Positions 21,881 to 33,278 of a stretch of 64,000 bases of DNA are shown here, piece by piece. The position numbers and the translations under genes were made by a program. Each line of letters opens with the position of its first letter. Position 1 is the first letter of the stretch. The notes beneath the pieces were generated by a model. That model did no database searches. It was not told the DNA's origin and saw only the letters and a list, made by a program, of their open reading frames with translations. This DNA comes from Nilaparvata lugens (lineage: Eukaryota > Arthropoda > Insecta > Hemiptera > Delphacidae). The DNA lies in contig NC_052518.1 in assembly GCF_014356525.2 (NCBI RefSeq), positions 4,940,162 to 5,004,161 on the forward strand, given 5' to 3'.

Positions 21881-21902
21881 ACAAGATTAACAAGTGTCCT
21901 TT

Positions 21903-22243
21903 TACTTTCAGCATGACGGTGCACCAACTCATTTCCATGGAGAAGTTTTGGATTTTCTAGACATTCGCTTTCAACTCCGCTGGATTGGCCGTGCAGGGCC
22001 AATTGCATGGCCACCTCGCCCACTGGATTTAACACTGATGGATTTCTTCCTGTGGGGTTTATTAAGGATAAGGTTTGTGTTCCACCTCTACCAGACAATC
22101 TTAATAACCTCCGAAATCGGATCACATTCGGGATCGCTGCGGTTGCACAAGTTACGCCTGATATGCTGGTACGAGTGTGGCAAGAAATCGACTATCGGTG
22201 GGATGTATGTCGCATTACCAACGGCTGTCACATCGAACCAAAA
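21903..22243 (+). pseudogene. mariner-like transposase C-terminus, right arm
   Basis: Reads FQHDGAPTHFHGEVLDFL, then GRAGPIAWPPRPLDL and DFFLWG, then shifts frame near 22060 to PPLPDNLNNLRNRI, LVRVWQEIDYRWDVCRITNG and ends IEPK. QHDGAP is the second catalytic Asp motif of mariner-type transposases. One frameshift and the missing N-terminus make it inactive. Confidence 0.8.
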
Positions 22244-22555
22244 TAACACCCACACCTTAAACTTGAAGTGTTTGTAACAAACTGACACCTTCCTCAACTC
22301 TGTAAGTAATTTCAATAAAATATTTATGTGCTTTCAAAGTTGTAAAGTTCTTTTATAATCACCCTGTATTGTAATATGCATAAATAAAGCATTCAACCAA
22401 TCAAATCACTTTCCAAATTTTCTTTACTGAGGATTCATTATGTTCAATTGAGTATCTTAAGGACAATTTCAATTTACGGTTGAACCGTTTTAATTTTACT
22501 TGTCTGATCACTGATGTAAACTCAGCAACATGTTTCCTTTTAATTAACTTTTCAG

Positions 22556-22822
22556 AAGGATTCTACTGGCCAAATGCGTTTCCAGAACATGCATATTATT
22601 GGCAACGTTAGTTGGAGAAATGACGAAAACAATAAACCAAAAATTTGGACCATGTTGAAGAATGCTGTAACAGCAGACAAAACTAATAACATAACTGGAA
22701 AAGTAGTTTTCAACGGAGATGTAACAATGAAACAAGTGCGACATACAGATGACAAACTTATCAACAATATCAATCTCTCTCATATCATGAAAGATTCTTT
22801 GATGCTGAACAAGAACAATCAG
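22556..22822 (+). CDS. exon 6 in window, repeat-containing protein
   Basis: Acceptor 'attaacttttcag' ends at 22555, donor GTAATG begins at 22823; phase 0 in and out, 89 codons, the largest exon. Encodes KDSTGQMRFQNMHIIGNVSW, a Trp-containing linker, NNITGKVVFNGDV (G-x-x-x-F motif) and LINNINLSHIMKDSL, the repeat marker that continues into exon 7. Confidence 0.88.
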
Positions 22823-23139
22823 GTAATGTAGAGATTATCCTTATCCTATTGATATTTTAATAGCAAGAATGAAGAATATTCCTTTTGAATTTAATCAATT
22901 AGCCACTCCAAGTTTCCAATCATCTGCATTTTTAGAATTCAATTTTCAATGTGATAGAACGAATCAATAATGATAAAATATATTGGGTTTGTTCAGATTT
23001 ATCCAATTCTCACGTCCGACTTGATAATCTCGTTTATTGTTTATTCTATGATAGAAAGAAACTTGGAAAATTTATCACCAGACAACAATTCATCGCATGT
23101 AGCCTACGCATGTTGCTAGGGACTTCATTTTCGCTTTAA

Positions 23140-24086
23140 TAAATAATTTTGGAACACAGGATTCTACGATTGGAATTAATGCCTCTCAACAATATTCATA
23201 ATATAATTATCCAATTATCATGCAATGTAATAAATGAAGAAATAGTCTGAAATTGATTATTTGAATGATCTGTATTAGACTGTATTCCCATCCATTCATG
23301 TGTAATAACACGTGAAGTGTTTTTTATGTTTTCAATTCTGGTTTTTCCATCATGAACCGCGATTATCAATTCTCTTGCAGTATGGAATGAATTAGAAGCT
23401 GCTGAAAAAATTAATGGCTAGTCATTATTCATTTCATGCTATCAGAGAATTACCTCATTTGTGTGCGATCCGATTAATATTTTACGGGAAAGCGGGAATT
23501 TTCACGAAATAAACACAATAAACTGGTACCGTGAAATTTTTCATCTTGTTTCGTTTTTTTTCAATTAGCGAGCGAATTCTAATTGTTTGACTCGCTCAAC
23601 CCACTCTGACTCAATTTCTGTTGTAATTTCGATTGAAAATATCGTACTTCCCTGAAAATTGAAAATTCTACTTTTCTGTGTAAGAGGGAAATATTGCAGG
23701 ATTTCTACCAGAGTTCTGTTCAGTTTTAAAGAGATTAGATTGAATATTTTCTAGAGAAAATAATAAAATAATTCTGTATATAGAACTAGTAGTTCTGTGA
23801 ACGGTAGACCTCACGCAGTATTCTCATCCACAAGTACCTGATTGAAACTATAGACCTTATGGAAATACAGCAATAGACTGGCTTCTCCACACATCTGTGT
23901 AATCAATTGTCAGCTGATTTATGATGAATAATTCTATAGTCCGATTTTTACTCTAATATTGGCGTATGAACGAGGCTCCTTTTTCCTTTTATATTATCCT
24001 TGAAATGCAAAATTTCCAAAAACCATGTATATACGTCGACGTGCAATTAAAAAAGGAACATACCTGTCAAATTTCATGAAAATTTA
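23140..24086. other. intron, no feature recognised
   Basis: A/T-rich unique-looking sequence between exon 6 and the microsatellite. No exon with matching phase, RNA gene or transposon end is evident. Confidence 0.4.
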
Positions 24087-24251
24087 AACATTTAAACATT
24101 TAAACATTTAACATTTAAACATTTAAACATTTAAACATTTAAACATTTAAACATTAAACATTTAAACATTTAAACATTTAAACATTTAAACATTTAAACA
24201 TTTAAACATTTAAACATTTAAACATTTAAACATTTAAACATTTAAACATTT
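24087..24251. repeat. (ATTTAAAC)n microsatellite, left part
   Basis: About twenty tandem copies of an 8-base unit with two slips (short units). The LTR retrotransposon inserted into it; the array resumes for about five units at 30176-30218. Confidence 0.9.
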
Positions 24252-25051
24252 TGCCGTGCTACCAATTTTTCCTTAAACGGTTGGAATAGCATTTAACACC
24301 TATCACCTAAGGAAAGTTGTCGGCTCCAATAAAATAGATTCTTGATAAACTGTGAATGGATCTATTGCCTATGAATGAGAAATCCAGTTTTCAGAGCAAA
24401 TTAACTTATAATCTTCAGATGAAAATTTTGGCAAAACACAGAATATACAAAGAACAATAACTTACAAGCCTAATGATTTCAGAGTTATTACAACTAAAAA
24501 ATACTTATCTAGTTTACAGTTGAAACACAGTGGCTATTGGCTTTACTACATTAACACTAAATCTGACCAAAACAGCACAAAATTTTATATAAAACTCAAT
24601 CTACAACATTAATAAACGAAAATGATTTATAGCAAAACTCTACGACAACAGTACTTGTAGCAAGCCATTTTTCAGAAGAAGGTCGAACAGGAAAAAGACA
24701 CAAGTTGCCAGTCACGAAAGACAACGCCCAACATTACAGACACGTCACAAAAAATTATAATTTACAAGTTTAGAATTCACATTCTACATCTGTTCTCAAT
24801 AAAACTTTATTTTAAAATGTTATTTTAAATTTTTATACATATCTCGATTTAAATAAACCATTTATCTTTTAAAATAATTTGTTAACCCTGCCTCGGTGAC
24901 ACCATGGAACAATGCAACAAACATTCACGATAATAAATTCTCCATCAAAAAGTTTATCCGTCTATTGATGACTCTGACATTTACTATAAAGTTCCATAGA
25001 TCTCGAATTGAAGATTCGATTCAAATGTGAGAAGAAAAATGTAATATTACA
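24252..25051 (-). repeat. 3' LTR (element orientation)
   Basis: Compared base by base with 29369-30175, I find no substitutions, only six indels totalling seven bases, several of them in homopolymers. It carries 'aataaa'-type A/T runs but I cannot place promoter or polyadenylation sites with certainty. Confidence 0.9.
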
Positions 25052-25065
25052 AATACCCCCCTCTT
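25052..25065 (-). promoter_or_regulatory. polypurine tract (plus-strand primer site)
   Basis: On the minus strand 'aagaggggggtatt' directly precedes the TG start of the 3' LTR, the expected place for the second-strand primer. It fixes the element's orientation. Confidence 0.8.
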
Positions 25066-26004
25066 GACATAAAAAAATTTTACTGTTTGAAAAATTTAAA
25101 GAAAAAATTTACATTGACCCTAATGAAAATTGTTGAAATTTAAATTTGAGAACAGTAACAATTTTTCTAGAAAAAACAATACATGTCACCCTATAATTGA
25201 AAATTATTATAAAAATTCATCAATAGCATTTGTTATATGTTTCCAAACAATATCTCAAAATATAGAATATCAATATTACTTTTGATTTAGCTTTATAATT
25301 TAAAGAAAAATATCTCAACAGAAAGTTTAATATGTAAAGAATAGTTTTTTGAAATTGCACATAAATTTAATAGATAGAAAAATTCAATTTTTATTGCATA
25401 AAAAAAATTTAGTATGTTGAATGAAAATTTATTATTATTATTTTTTTTTTTTTTAAATGAATTGATGAATTGTTACATTTAATTTTCACATAAAATTTCA
25501 ATAAATCAAAAAATGTTCATTTCTTTCACTATTGACGCGGTTGATTTTATTGATGCACATTTTGGAAAACAGTCCGTTAAGGCACTCAGTATGATTTTCA
25601 GTTAAGTGTGACTCCAATGTGATGACGTTAAGTGTTGGGCTGATCTGGATGCACGAAGTGTTGGGCTGATACTTGTAGTCGACTGCTGCATACCAAACTC
25701 GATACAGGTGACATCTCAGTTAGCATTGCTTCATGTTTGTAGTAGACGGCTGCATTTAATACAGGCCAAATTTAATACAGAGTCACATAAATTTTGTATC
25801 ATATTTGTAATTATACAATGTACATTTCAGGCTTGAAATGACAATGTAATTCGTTTTTTGGAAAAGAGATAGACGCTGCATACAGGATTAATTTAGGTGA
25901 GGATTAATTTAGGTAAGGTTTGGTTTTTTGATATTTTCAGCTTTCAAGGTTTAGAGTTCTGCATACAGGAATAATTTAGGAGAGGATTTTTTGAATCAAT
26001 TCTT

Positions 26005-26677
26005 TCATGATACTGTGACTGTTCTTCTGAATTCAAAGTTGTGAATGTGAACATGGATGGCAATTACCTCCAGGTAATGCAGTAGTGTTGAAGTTTGAGA
26101 TACAGAGTCAGCAATAAGCATTGGCATTGCTATTTGCGTATGCTTTGGTGTCGGCTTTGGCATCAGCGTTGATATTGGCATTGGCGCAGGCATTGGCATT
26201 GGCGCAGGCATTGGCATTAGCATTGGCGCAGATTTTGGCATTGGCGTAGCTATTGGCATTGGCACAGGCATCGGCGTTGATTTTGGTGTTGGCATCAGCA
26301 TTGGCGCAGGCATTGGCGGTGCAGCATTGGCGCAGATTTTGGCATTTGCGCAGGCATTGACGTAGCTATTGGCATTGGCGCAGGCATTGATATCAGCACA
26401 GGCATCGGCGTTGATTTTGGCATTTTGGCGTAGTTATTAGTGTTGATTTTGTTGTAGGTATTAGTGTAGGCATCAGCATTGGCACAGATTTTGGCATCAG
26501 CATTGGCGCAGATATTGGCTTCGGCGCAGGCATCGGCATAGATATTCGCGTTGGCATCAGCACAGGCATCGGCGTAGATTTTGGCGTAGTTATTGGTGTT
26601 GACATTGGCGTATTTATTGGTGTAGGCCGCAGCGTAGATATTGGCGTAGTTGTCACACTAGTTTGAAAATCACCCAA
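26005..26677 (-). repeat. Pro/Met-encoding minisatellite inside the LTR element
   Basis: Irregular repeats of 'ggcattggcgcaggcattgg' type (6- and 12-base units such as 'ggcatt', 'ggcgta', 'ggcgca'). On the minus strand two frames (26005-26313 and 26393-26677) read as T-P-M-P, A-P-M-P and S-T-P-M repeats, in the same orientation as the gag-like frame. A repeat-derived low-complexity tail or a noncoding minisatellite are both possible; a stop and frameshift between the two frames argue against one intact protein. Confidence 0.65.
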
Positions 26678-28351
26678 ATGTTCTTAACACTCTTCATGGT
26701 GTTCACTTGTTACTGATTTCGAGATTCACATGATAACTATTTCAATGTTAATGTCTGTGCTGTACCTGTTGTCTTAAAATGCTTATAAACTAAGAAGAAA
26801 AACTTGATTAGGCTATCCATACAATCTAATACACATAAAATTAATTTAAGTATCTATGAAATGGAAATTTGTTAACATCTTATTATACAGTCAGCAATAC
26901 ATAAATTGTGAAATATGGACATATCAATGATAAATTTAAAAAAATTCATTTTCATCTATTCACTGTTCAAATATCAAATTTTAATCCATTCTTCAAAATA
27001 GAAATAGAATTTCATAACACCCTGTATCATTATCAAAATTGTAAAAAACAAACATCATAACAACACAACAAAAATTTAATTTCAATACATATTTCAATAA
27101 TTTCAGACATTTGGTCTTCTATTCAATCATTTCATAATATATTTGCATTTCATTATTATTTAATATAACATTTCATTTATAGCATGTTCATTTCACATTT
27201 ATGATTTATCATTCAGGGTTTCAAAATTATTTAGTTTTAATTTTGTTTTCAAAAATTGTATAAAAAGCAAATTATTAATATATTAATCATCGTTTGTTGG
27301 ATACTATAGTTTATTTCGACTCTTCAATGTTCTAAACACAAACTACATTTCATGACAAAACTTTACTATCAAACATTAAACAAGAAACCATTCAAAACAT
27401 CAATAATATTTTGCTTCAAAGGCAAACAATATTCATCAGTAATCATCATTTTGCATCTATGGCAATCAACATTATTAATCATTATTTTTGCATCTATGGC
27501 AATCAACATAAGTAATCAACACAAAAAATATTATCTCATTACTGCCTCTCTAAGTCATAACCTTTGTTATTCCTTCTTTAGGCAATAATGGGTTTCCATC
27601 TCAAAAAACAATCACATACCAGCAAAATTCTAATCAACAAACCCCACTAAAAATTCTACATTCACTCCAGCATCCATTTCAAACGATAATCAATCATATC
27701 AAAATTTATAGAACAAACAATTTAAAAATTCTGAAAAAGATATCAATCACAAAAACTTATTTCAATTAATAATATAACAAAACGTTTTAAATTAAACCAA
27801 TTATTTTTTAAAATAATTTAAAATTTAAAGACTGTATAATAAGTATAAACATTTCAAGATTATGATACAAAGATGATCAAGATGAAATATGGGTAAATAA
27901 GTTCCCTAAAAAATACAAACAAGAGAAATAGAAAACTGGGTAAATAAATTCCCTAAAACAATATACACCAAATTGATACACTTCACATAAGTGATACATG
28001 ATGAAAAAATATGTCACAAGCACACAATTCTTTACACTACAGTGGATAGATTTTGGAAAAGTTAAGTTTTATCAACAATTTAAAGATTAGGAAAATAAGC
28101 TACTATTTTAACTTCTAATATTATTTCAGAAAAAATACAAATTTAAATGACTATGGACAAGATTGGTTAAGATATGCATCATAGAAGAAATTTACTGAAT
28201 ATTACACAAAGACAGGAAAGAATCGAAAATTGAAAAGATTAAGGGCCAAGAAAATAGGCTACAGGAAAGAAAAAAGATACAATTATGGACTCTTACCATA
28301 CGTAGTATTTACAGTCATTGCTATTCTGAATCCCGGCATGACACAGGATTC

Positions 28352-29185
28352 CTAATCATTGTGTGTTGGGGAATACCCTTTCATCATGTGATTCATTGTC
28401 ATCATCTTGTAAGTAAGCAACTTGAAACAACCTTTGAATACTAACACATCAATGGAGACTTTGCGTTTTGTTTTCTTCAAGAACATGATTTTATTATTCA
28501 TGGGTTCATTAGTTTCAACCAAGCAGTTTTGCCTACAAAAGTTCGTCATGTTCACTTGAGAGTGCATTGCATACACCTTTTCAATTCTCAGTTGAAAGAT
28601 GAACTCATCAACTTGACTCAAAGCAACATTCATTTTGTTTACATTTTTCCTAACCTCTACAGAAACCTTTATCATGTAATCATTCATTTTATTTACTGTT
28701 TTCCTAACTTTCGATGTAGTAATCTGATCCATAGAAACATTCGATTTGTTTACTGTTTTCCTAACCTTCAATGTAGCAATAGTACTTTCTTGATAGTTGA
28801 CTTTCAATGAAGACAACTCCCTACCTACTTCTTTACTCAATTCTACACTTTCACTATGGTTGACTTTTTCAACAACAGTAACAAGGCCTACATTTTCAGA
28901 AACTTGAATGAGTTGATCTTGTAACTTAACACTACTATTATCCTGCTTCACTTTGTTTTCATCTTCATCTTTCAATGTTTCATGTGCACTTTTCAATAGA
29001 AGGTTTATACTAACCTGCTCTAGTCTTATATTAGTACATTCTTGCTTCATATCATCAAACCTAGCATTAAACTTAGCATTTTGCTTATCAAATTTAGCAT
29101 TTAACTCATCAAATCTAGCATCTAGCTTATTAAACCTTTGTGTTAAGAATGCTATAAGATTCAGATCATTTTTAATGTTTGCCAT
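28352..29185 (-). CDS. gag-position coiled-coil ORF of the non-autonomous LTR element
   Basis: 277 codons starting 183 bases inside the 5' LTR, the usual place for gag. The N-terminus (residues about 12-60) has heptad repeats such as RFNKLDARFDELNAKF, predicting a coiled coil. The middle has three copies of a KVRKTVNK/VRKNVNK motif (about residues 140-195). The C-terminus is Lys/Met-rich. I see no zinc knuckle (CCHC) or capsid major homology region, so it is not a standard Gag; it may be a divergent structural protein or a lineage-specific gene. No nearby pol means any copying would need enzymes from another element. Confidence 0.65.
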   Translation of the reverse strand: MANIKNDLNLIAFLTQRFNKLDARFDELNAKFDKQNAKFNARFDDMKQECTNIRLEQVSINLLLKSAHETLKDEDENKVKQDNSSVKLQDQLIQVSENVGLVTVVEKVNHSESVELSKEVGRELSSLKVNYQESTIATLKVRKTVNKSNVSMDQITTSKVRKTVNKMNDYMIKVSVEVRKNVNKMNVALSQVDEFIFQLRIEKVYAMHSQVNMTNFCRQNCLVETNEPMNNKIMFLKKTKRKVSIDVLVFKGCFKLLTYKMMTMNHMMKGYSPTHND

Positions 29186-29368
29186 TTTGTAATATGCACT
29201 GATTCATTAAAACTTGATCTCTCTTGAACCGACCTCCCACTCAGCAACAAACCATTCATAACCTATCAAGATATCTATCCACTAATAATTTCTATAACCA
29301 GGGATTTCATGGTGTACCATTTGGGACATATTTATTTTGTAATTCTGTCCCACCACAGGGGTAACATT

Positions 29369-30175
29369 TGCCGTGCTACCAATTTTTCCTTAAACGGTTG
29401 GAATAGCATTTAACACCTATCACCTAAGGAAAGTTGTCGGCTCCAATAAAATAGATTCTTGATAAACTGTGAATGGATCTATTGCCTATGAATGAGAAAT
29501 CCAGTTTTCAGAGCAAATTAACTTATAATCTTCAGATGAAAATTTTGGCAAAACACAGAAATATACAAAGAACAATAACTTACAAGCCTAATGATTTCAG
29601 AGTTATTACGAACTAAAAAATACTTATCTAGTTTACAGTTGAAACACAGTGGCTATTGGCTTTACTACATTAACAACTAAATCTGACCAAAACAGCACAA
29701 AATTTTATATAAAACTCAATCTACAACATTAATAAACGAAAATGATTTATAGCAAAACTCTACGACAACAGTACTTGTAGCAAGCCATTTTTCAGAAGAA
29801 GGTCGAACAGGAAAAAGACACAAGTTGCCAGTCACGAAAGACAACGCCTCCAACATTACAGACACGTCACAAAAAAATTATAATTTACAAGTTTAGAATT
29901 CACATTCTACATCTGTTCTCAATAAAACTTTATTTTAAAAATGTTATTTTAAATTTTTATACATATCTCGATTTAAATAAACCATTTATCTTTTAAAATA
30001 ATTTGTTAACCCTGCCTCGGTGACACCATGGAACAATGCAACAAACATTCACGATAATAAATTCTCCATCAAAAAGTTTATCCGTCTATTGATGACTCTG
30101 ACATTTACTATAAAGTTCCATAGATCTCGAATTGAAGATTCGATTCAAATGTGAGAAGAAAAATGTAATATTACA
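29369..30175 (-). repeat. 5' LTR (element orientation)
   Basis: Same termini as the other LTR, followed on the + strand by 'attt' and the resumed microsatellite. On the minus strand the sequence just inside reads 'aatgttacccctgtggtgggacag', containing TGG motifs that could pair with a tRNA 3' end; the primer tRNA cannot be named by eye. Confidence 0.88.
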
Positions 30176-30218
30176 ATTTAAACATTTAAACATTTAAACA
30201 TTTAAACATTTAAACATT
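30176..30218. repeat. (ATTTAAAC)n microsatellite, right part
   Basis: Five units resume directly after the LTR, showing the insertion split one array. Confidence 0.9.
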
Positions 30219-30287
30219 GAGAGAAATGCCAAACCGTCGACTTGAATCTTAGACCTCACTTCGCTCGTTCAATTATATTTCTACATC

Positions 30288-30393
30288 GTTTAGAAACGAT
30301 TTAGCAACGTTGCGGAGATCAGTTTTATCGAATGATAGACAAGGATAGCAACACCAATCTTACTCAAATACCGTCATTAAAACGTGAACCTCT
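30288..30393. mobile_element. half copy of GAGGTCCACG MITE
   Basis: Carries 'agcaacgttgcggagatc', 'agacaaggatagcaacacc' and the diverged terminus 'cattaaaacgtgaacctc'. Confidence 0.65.
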
Positions 30394-30594
30394 TCCATTT
30401 CACCGGAAGAGATGAAAAATGCCACATCTTTCATAAGGATATTACCTCAAGAACCTTTTTTTCAATCCTCTACTTTTATTCCAAACTTTTTCACATTTTC
30501 TTTTCTATCCCCAACTTTTCACTAAAACTACCTTCTTAAGTACATATATATATATATATGCACACAATAGTTCTTTTGAGTGATAATAATAATA

Positions 30595-30760
30595 ATATCG
30601 AGTGACCTGGCTGGCTCAGGTCTGGTGTCAGAGTTTTCAGTTCGCAACTGATTAATTTCAGGGCCTCTGACATGATCTAACGACTGTTTTTTAGGCAGTC
30701 GGGACCGACGGCTTAAGTGATTATTGGAATTCTTTATCATCATCATCATATTCATCATTC
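30595..30760 (-). mobile_element. SINE, 3' region, minus strand
   Basis: On the minus strand the sequence runs 'taagccgtcggtcccgac', 'tgcctaaaaaac', 'agatcatgtcagagg', 'ctgacaccagacctgagcc', 'agccaggtcactcga' and a final (ATT)n tail. The same order occurs at 33050-33170 in + orientation, and the 'taagccgtcggtcccg' core is shared with the tRNA-SINE at 9.7 kb. Confidence 0.65.
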
Positions 30761-31113
30761 AAGGAAGTCCCTTCGGCCACTCTGTAACAAAAGGGGTCTT
30801 CCATACCCCCACTAACCCCCGGAAGTAGCCCACTGAACTCACTGACTTTAATCCGCCGTTAATTTAAGTCAAGAATGGAAAGTCTCTCCAAAAACCAACG
30901 GTTAGATGAGAAATGTAATCCAAACCTTCATTTCCCAAGATTATAACTAGAGAATTTCAAATAAGGATCAACAGAAAAACATTTTCCCGCATAGACTATG
31001 AGCGAGGTATAAGCCCTATAATCTAGGCGATTAAGAACTGCTAACTGACTCTTCATTGGGTAATTATTCCAATAAACTTGGGGACTAAGATTAAATTCAA
31101 TTTTCATTTTCAG

Positions 31114-31315
31114 ATTGTGACGGGAGAGAAAGTTTTCCTACATCATATGTCTTGCAATTTTATGACGGTCACTGCAGATTTATTAGCGAATCATATTAAT
31201 CAGGAGAATATTCTGGAATTCAACAAGACTCTTGTAAGAAAGTACTCGACAGACATAGTCGAGGGTCACAAGTATTTTGAAAATGGTTTCAGTGCATTCA
31301 GTTTGAAGACGAAAG
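31114..31315 (+). CDS. exon 7 in window, repeat-containing protein
   Basis: Acceptor 'ttttcattttcag' ends at 31113 and donor GTAAGG begins at 31316; phase 0 in, 1 out. Encodes IVTGEKVFLHHMSC (G-x-x-x-F motif completing the exon 6 repeat), a degenerate unit NHINQENILEFNKTL, then STDIVEGHKYFENGFSAF with another G-x-x-x-F. One Cys. Confidence 0.87.
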
Positions 31316-31564
31316 GTAAGGTATTCATTAGAAGTACAGCTTTATTAGAATATTTATATTTTCCACAATTAATATAGTACGCAAGTCGTCATTTTAGTTT
31401 CAAGACTTCATGAAACATACAGCAGTTCGTAATGGATAGAGAAATTCAAGACTTTATTAGTATAATAATCATCATCATCCATCATGGATGAAGTTCAGTT
31501 TCAAAACTTGATGAAACTTAATAACAGTTCATGATGGAGAGAGAAATTCAAGACTTTTAAAATA

Positions 31565-31600
31565 ATAATATTAAAGTCAAAAGTCAAAAGTCAAAAGTCA
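31565..31600. repeat. (AAAAGTC)n short tandem repeat
   Basis: Four to five units of 7 bases. No larger element is obvious around it. Confidence 0.7.
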
Positions 31601-31885
31601 AAATACTTTAACTTTATTGCAGCAGCTAATTGAGAACATCAATTGCATTACAAATGTCAATGATAGATTGAATCATAATTATTACAAGCAGGAAGTCATT
31701 ACAATAAATTATAAACATAAAAATATACTTATTTTCACCCACTTGCATGTAATGAGCTGGTTTACGTGCGTCATATGGAGGCCGAAAATGATTGTTTTCT
31801 GACCAGGCCGGTAAAATTTTTACGGCCCTAGGGCTGTAAAATAACCTTGAAGTCAGCTGATTCTGATTTGATGTGAACGTGTTTA

Positions 31886-32282
31886 CAAAATAGTTTATGA
31901 AACGGAATCAGTTTATGCTTCTAGAATTGAATAAAGTATTTTGTAATAAGATAGTATCATTTTATTTGGATGAATGAAATACAAAGAAGATATATATTAT
32001 AAACTATTCAAATTAAATTTTCAGAGTATAATAGAATCTAACCTCAAATCTCATAGTACTTCGTTTATCACGAAACATGGTGAATAATTTTGGAACTACT
32101 TGGGCAATATCCATGGTGCTGAACGTTTTTACAAATAATTTATGAAACGGAATCAGTTTATGCTTCCAAAATTGAATAAAGTATTCTGCAATAATATACT
32201 ATCATTTTATTTGGATGAATGAAATGCGGATAAGATATATATTATAAACTATAAAAATTTGATTTTCAGAGTAGGGTAGAAC
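31886..32282. repeat. tandem pair of ~155-bp segments
   Basis: 31886-32040 and 32128-32282 share 'tatgaaacggaatcagttta', 'gaataaagtatt' and 'tcattttatttggatgaatg' in the same order. Separated by about 90 bases containing 'cgaaacatggtgaataatt'. Probably part of the larger repeat extending to 32825. Confidence 0.6.
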
Positions 32283-32379
32283 TTCTAACCTAAACTTCCC
32301 AAGTCGATGACAACAAGCATTGTTGACGTTGACATTCAGATTGGCCAAATTTCAAGTGTGCTAAAACAGCTGATCAAAA

Positions 32380-32825
32380 AACTTTCCATTACTTGTGTTT
32401 ATTATTCAATAATTGAAACATTTATAATAATATCATCTTATTGTCATAAGAAAGAATAAAAAAGTATAAACTCAACCTCCCACATAATAGAACATAATAT
32501 TTTAGGTTATTTAGACAAATCAGAATAAAAAATAAAAATACTTGGACAATTTCCTGATATTCAGATTACCTCAGATTTGCTAGAGCTATGACCTTCCACT
32601 TTCGCTTTCGAAAGTGCTTAATGAACAATAATTATTCTCATATATAATATATTGTATATTTTTCTGTGTGGCGAAAAATAGCGTTCGCACCACGGGCAAA
32701 AATGTTTTTACGGCTCTCAATCTTTTCTAGTCCTCGGCCTACCGCCTCGGACTTGAAAACCGATTTCGAGCCGGAAAAGTCTCATTTTCGGCCCTAGGTG
32801 CGAAATATACTATTTCATAACAATA
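32380..32825. repeat. repeat with CTCGGCCTACCGCCTCGG core (inverted copy at 63.3 kb)
   Basis: Matches 63297-63740 in reverse, from 'acaataagatgatattatt' through 'tgtggcgaaaaatagcgttc' and 'cgcaccacgggcaaaaatg' to 'ggtgcgaaatatactatttc'. The core 'cctcggcctaccgcctcgg' is a hyphenated palindrome. Confidence 0.65.
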
Positions 32826-32965
32826 TAAGTAAAACACACTCATAAGACATAATCATATGACTAGTTCGCCCATGAGAGTACCTAGTTGCTAATACTACTG
32901 TTGCTATTACTCAAAATGCTACAATAATTCAGGGACTTTTCAACCCCCATGGATTCTATTTTTAT

Positions 32966-32992
32966 GCTGCCATTATAACGTGGACCCTACTA
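32966..32992. mobile_element. terminal fragment of GAGGTCCACG MITE
   Basis: Only the end 'gccattataacgtggaccc' is preserved. Confidence 0.5.
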
Positions 32993-33049
32993 TATTTGAG
33001 CAAAATATTTTTCTCGGGTCACTCCCGTGTTTCGGATGGATACGTTTAT

Positions 33050-33170
33050 TCATCGGTCCCGGCTGCATAAAAAGCAGTCATTAGGTCATGTCAGATGACC
33101 TGAAATTGATTAGTTGCGACTTTGACACCAGACCTGAGTCAGCCAGGTCACTCGATACTATTATTATAAT
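33050..33170 (+). mobile_element. SINE, 3' region, plus strand
   Basis: Contains 'cggtcccggctgcataaaaa', 'ttaggtcatgtcagatgacc', 'ttgacaccagacctgagtc' and 'agccaggtcactcgatac' followed by ATT repeats. Same family as 30595-30760, opposite orientation, ending about 110 bases upstream of exon 8. Confidence 0.65.
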
Positions 33171-33278
33171 GCTTTGCTATAAATTATTATTACTATACAC
33201 AGTCAATTGTGAAATAATATGAAGTATATGATTCCTTGTGTGGAATATCATCAGACATACAATCTTTCCAATTTGCAG

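Larger units (their letters stand above)
21434..22366. mobile_element. fold-back mariner/Tc1-like element
   Basis: Flanked by TA on each side with ends CAGAGTGATTATAAAAG... and ...CTTTTATAATCACCCTG. The two halves (21434-21880 and 21908-22366) are inverted copies of one another around a ~26-base loop at 21882-21907, and both encode the same transposase C-terminus facing outward. This is more than terminal repeats: the whole element is a palindrome of the 3' half of a mariner-type transposon. Confidence 0.85.
24252..30175 (-). mobile_element. complete non-autonomous LTR retrotransposon (5.9 kb)
   Basis: Two direct repeats of 800 bases (24252-25051) and 807 bases (29369-30175) begin TGCCGTGCTACC and end ATATTACA on the + strand, with a 4-base duplication 'attt' on each side. 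A purine tract on the minus strand ('aagaggggggtatt', 25052-25065) adjoins the left repeat, so the element is on the minus strand and its 5' LTR is on the right. The 4.3 kb interior contains one 277-codon coiled-coil frame near the 5' LTR and a Pro/Met repeat frame, but no protease, reverse transcriptase, RNase H or integrase motifs. It lies in the intron between exons 6 and 7. Confidence 0.9.
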
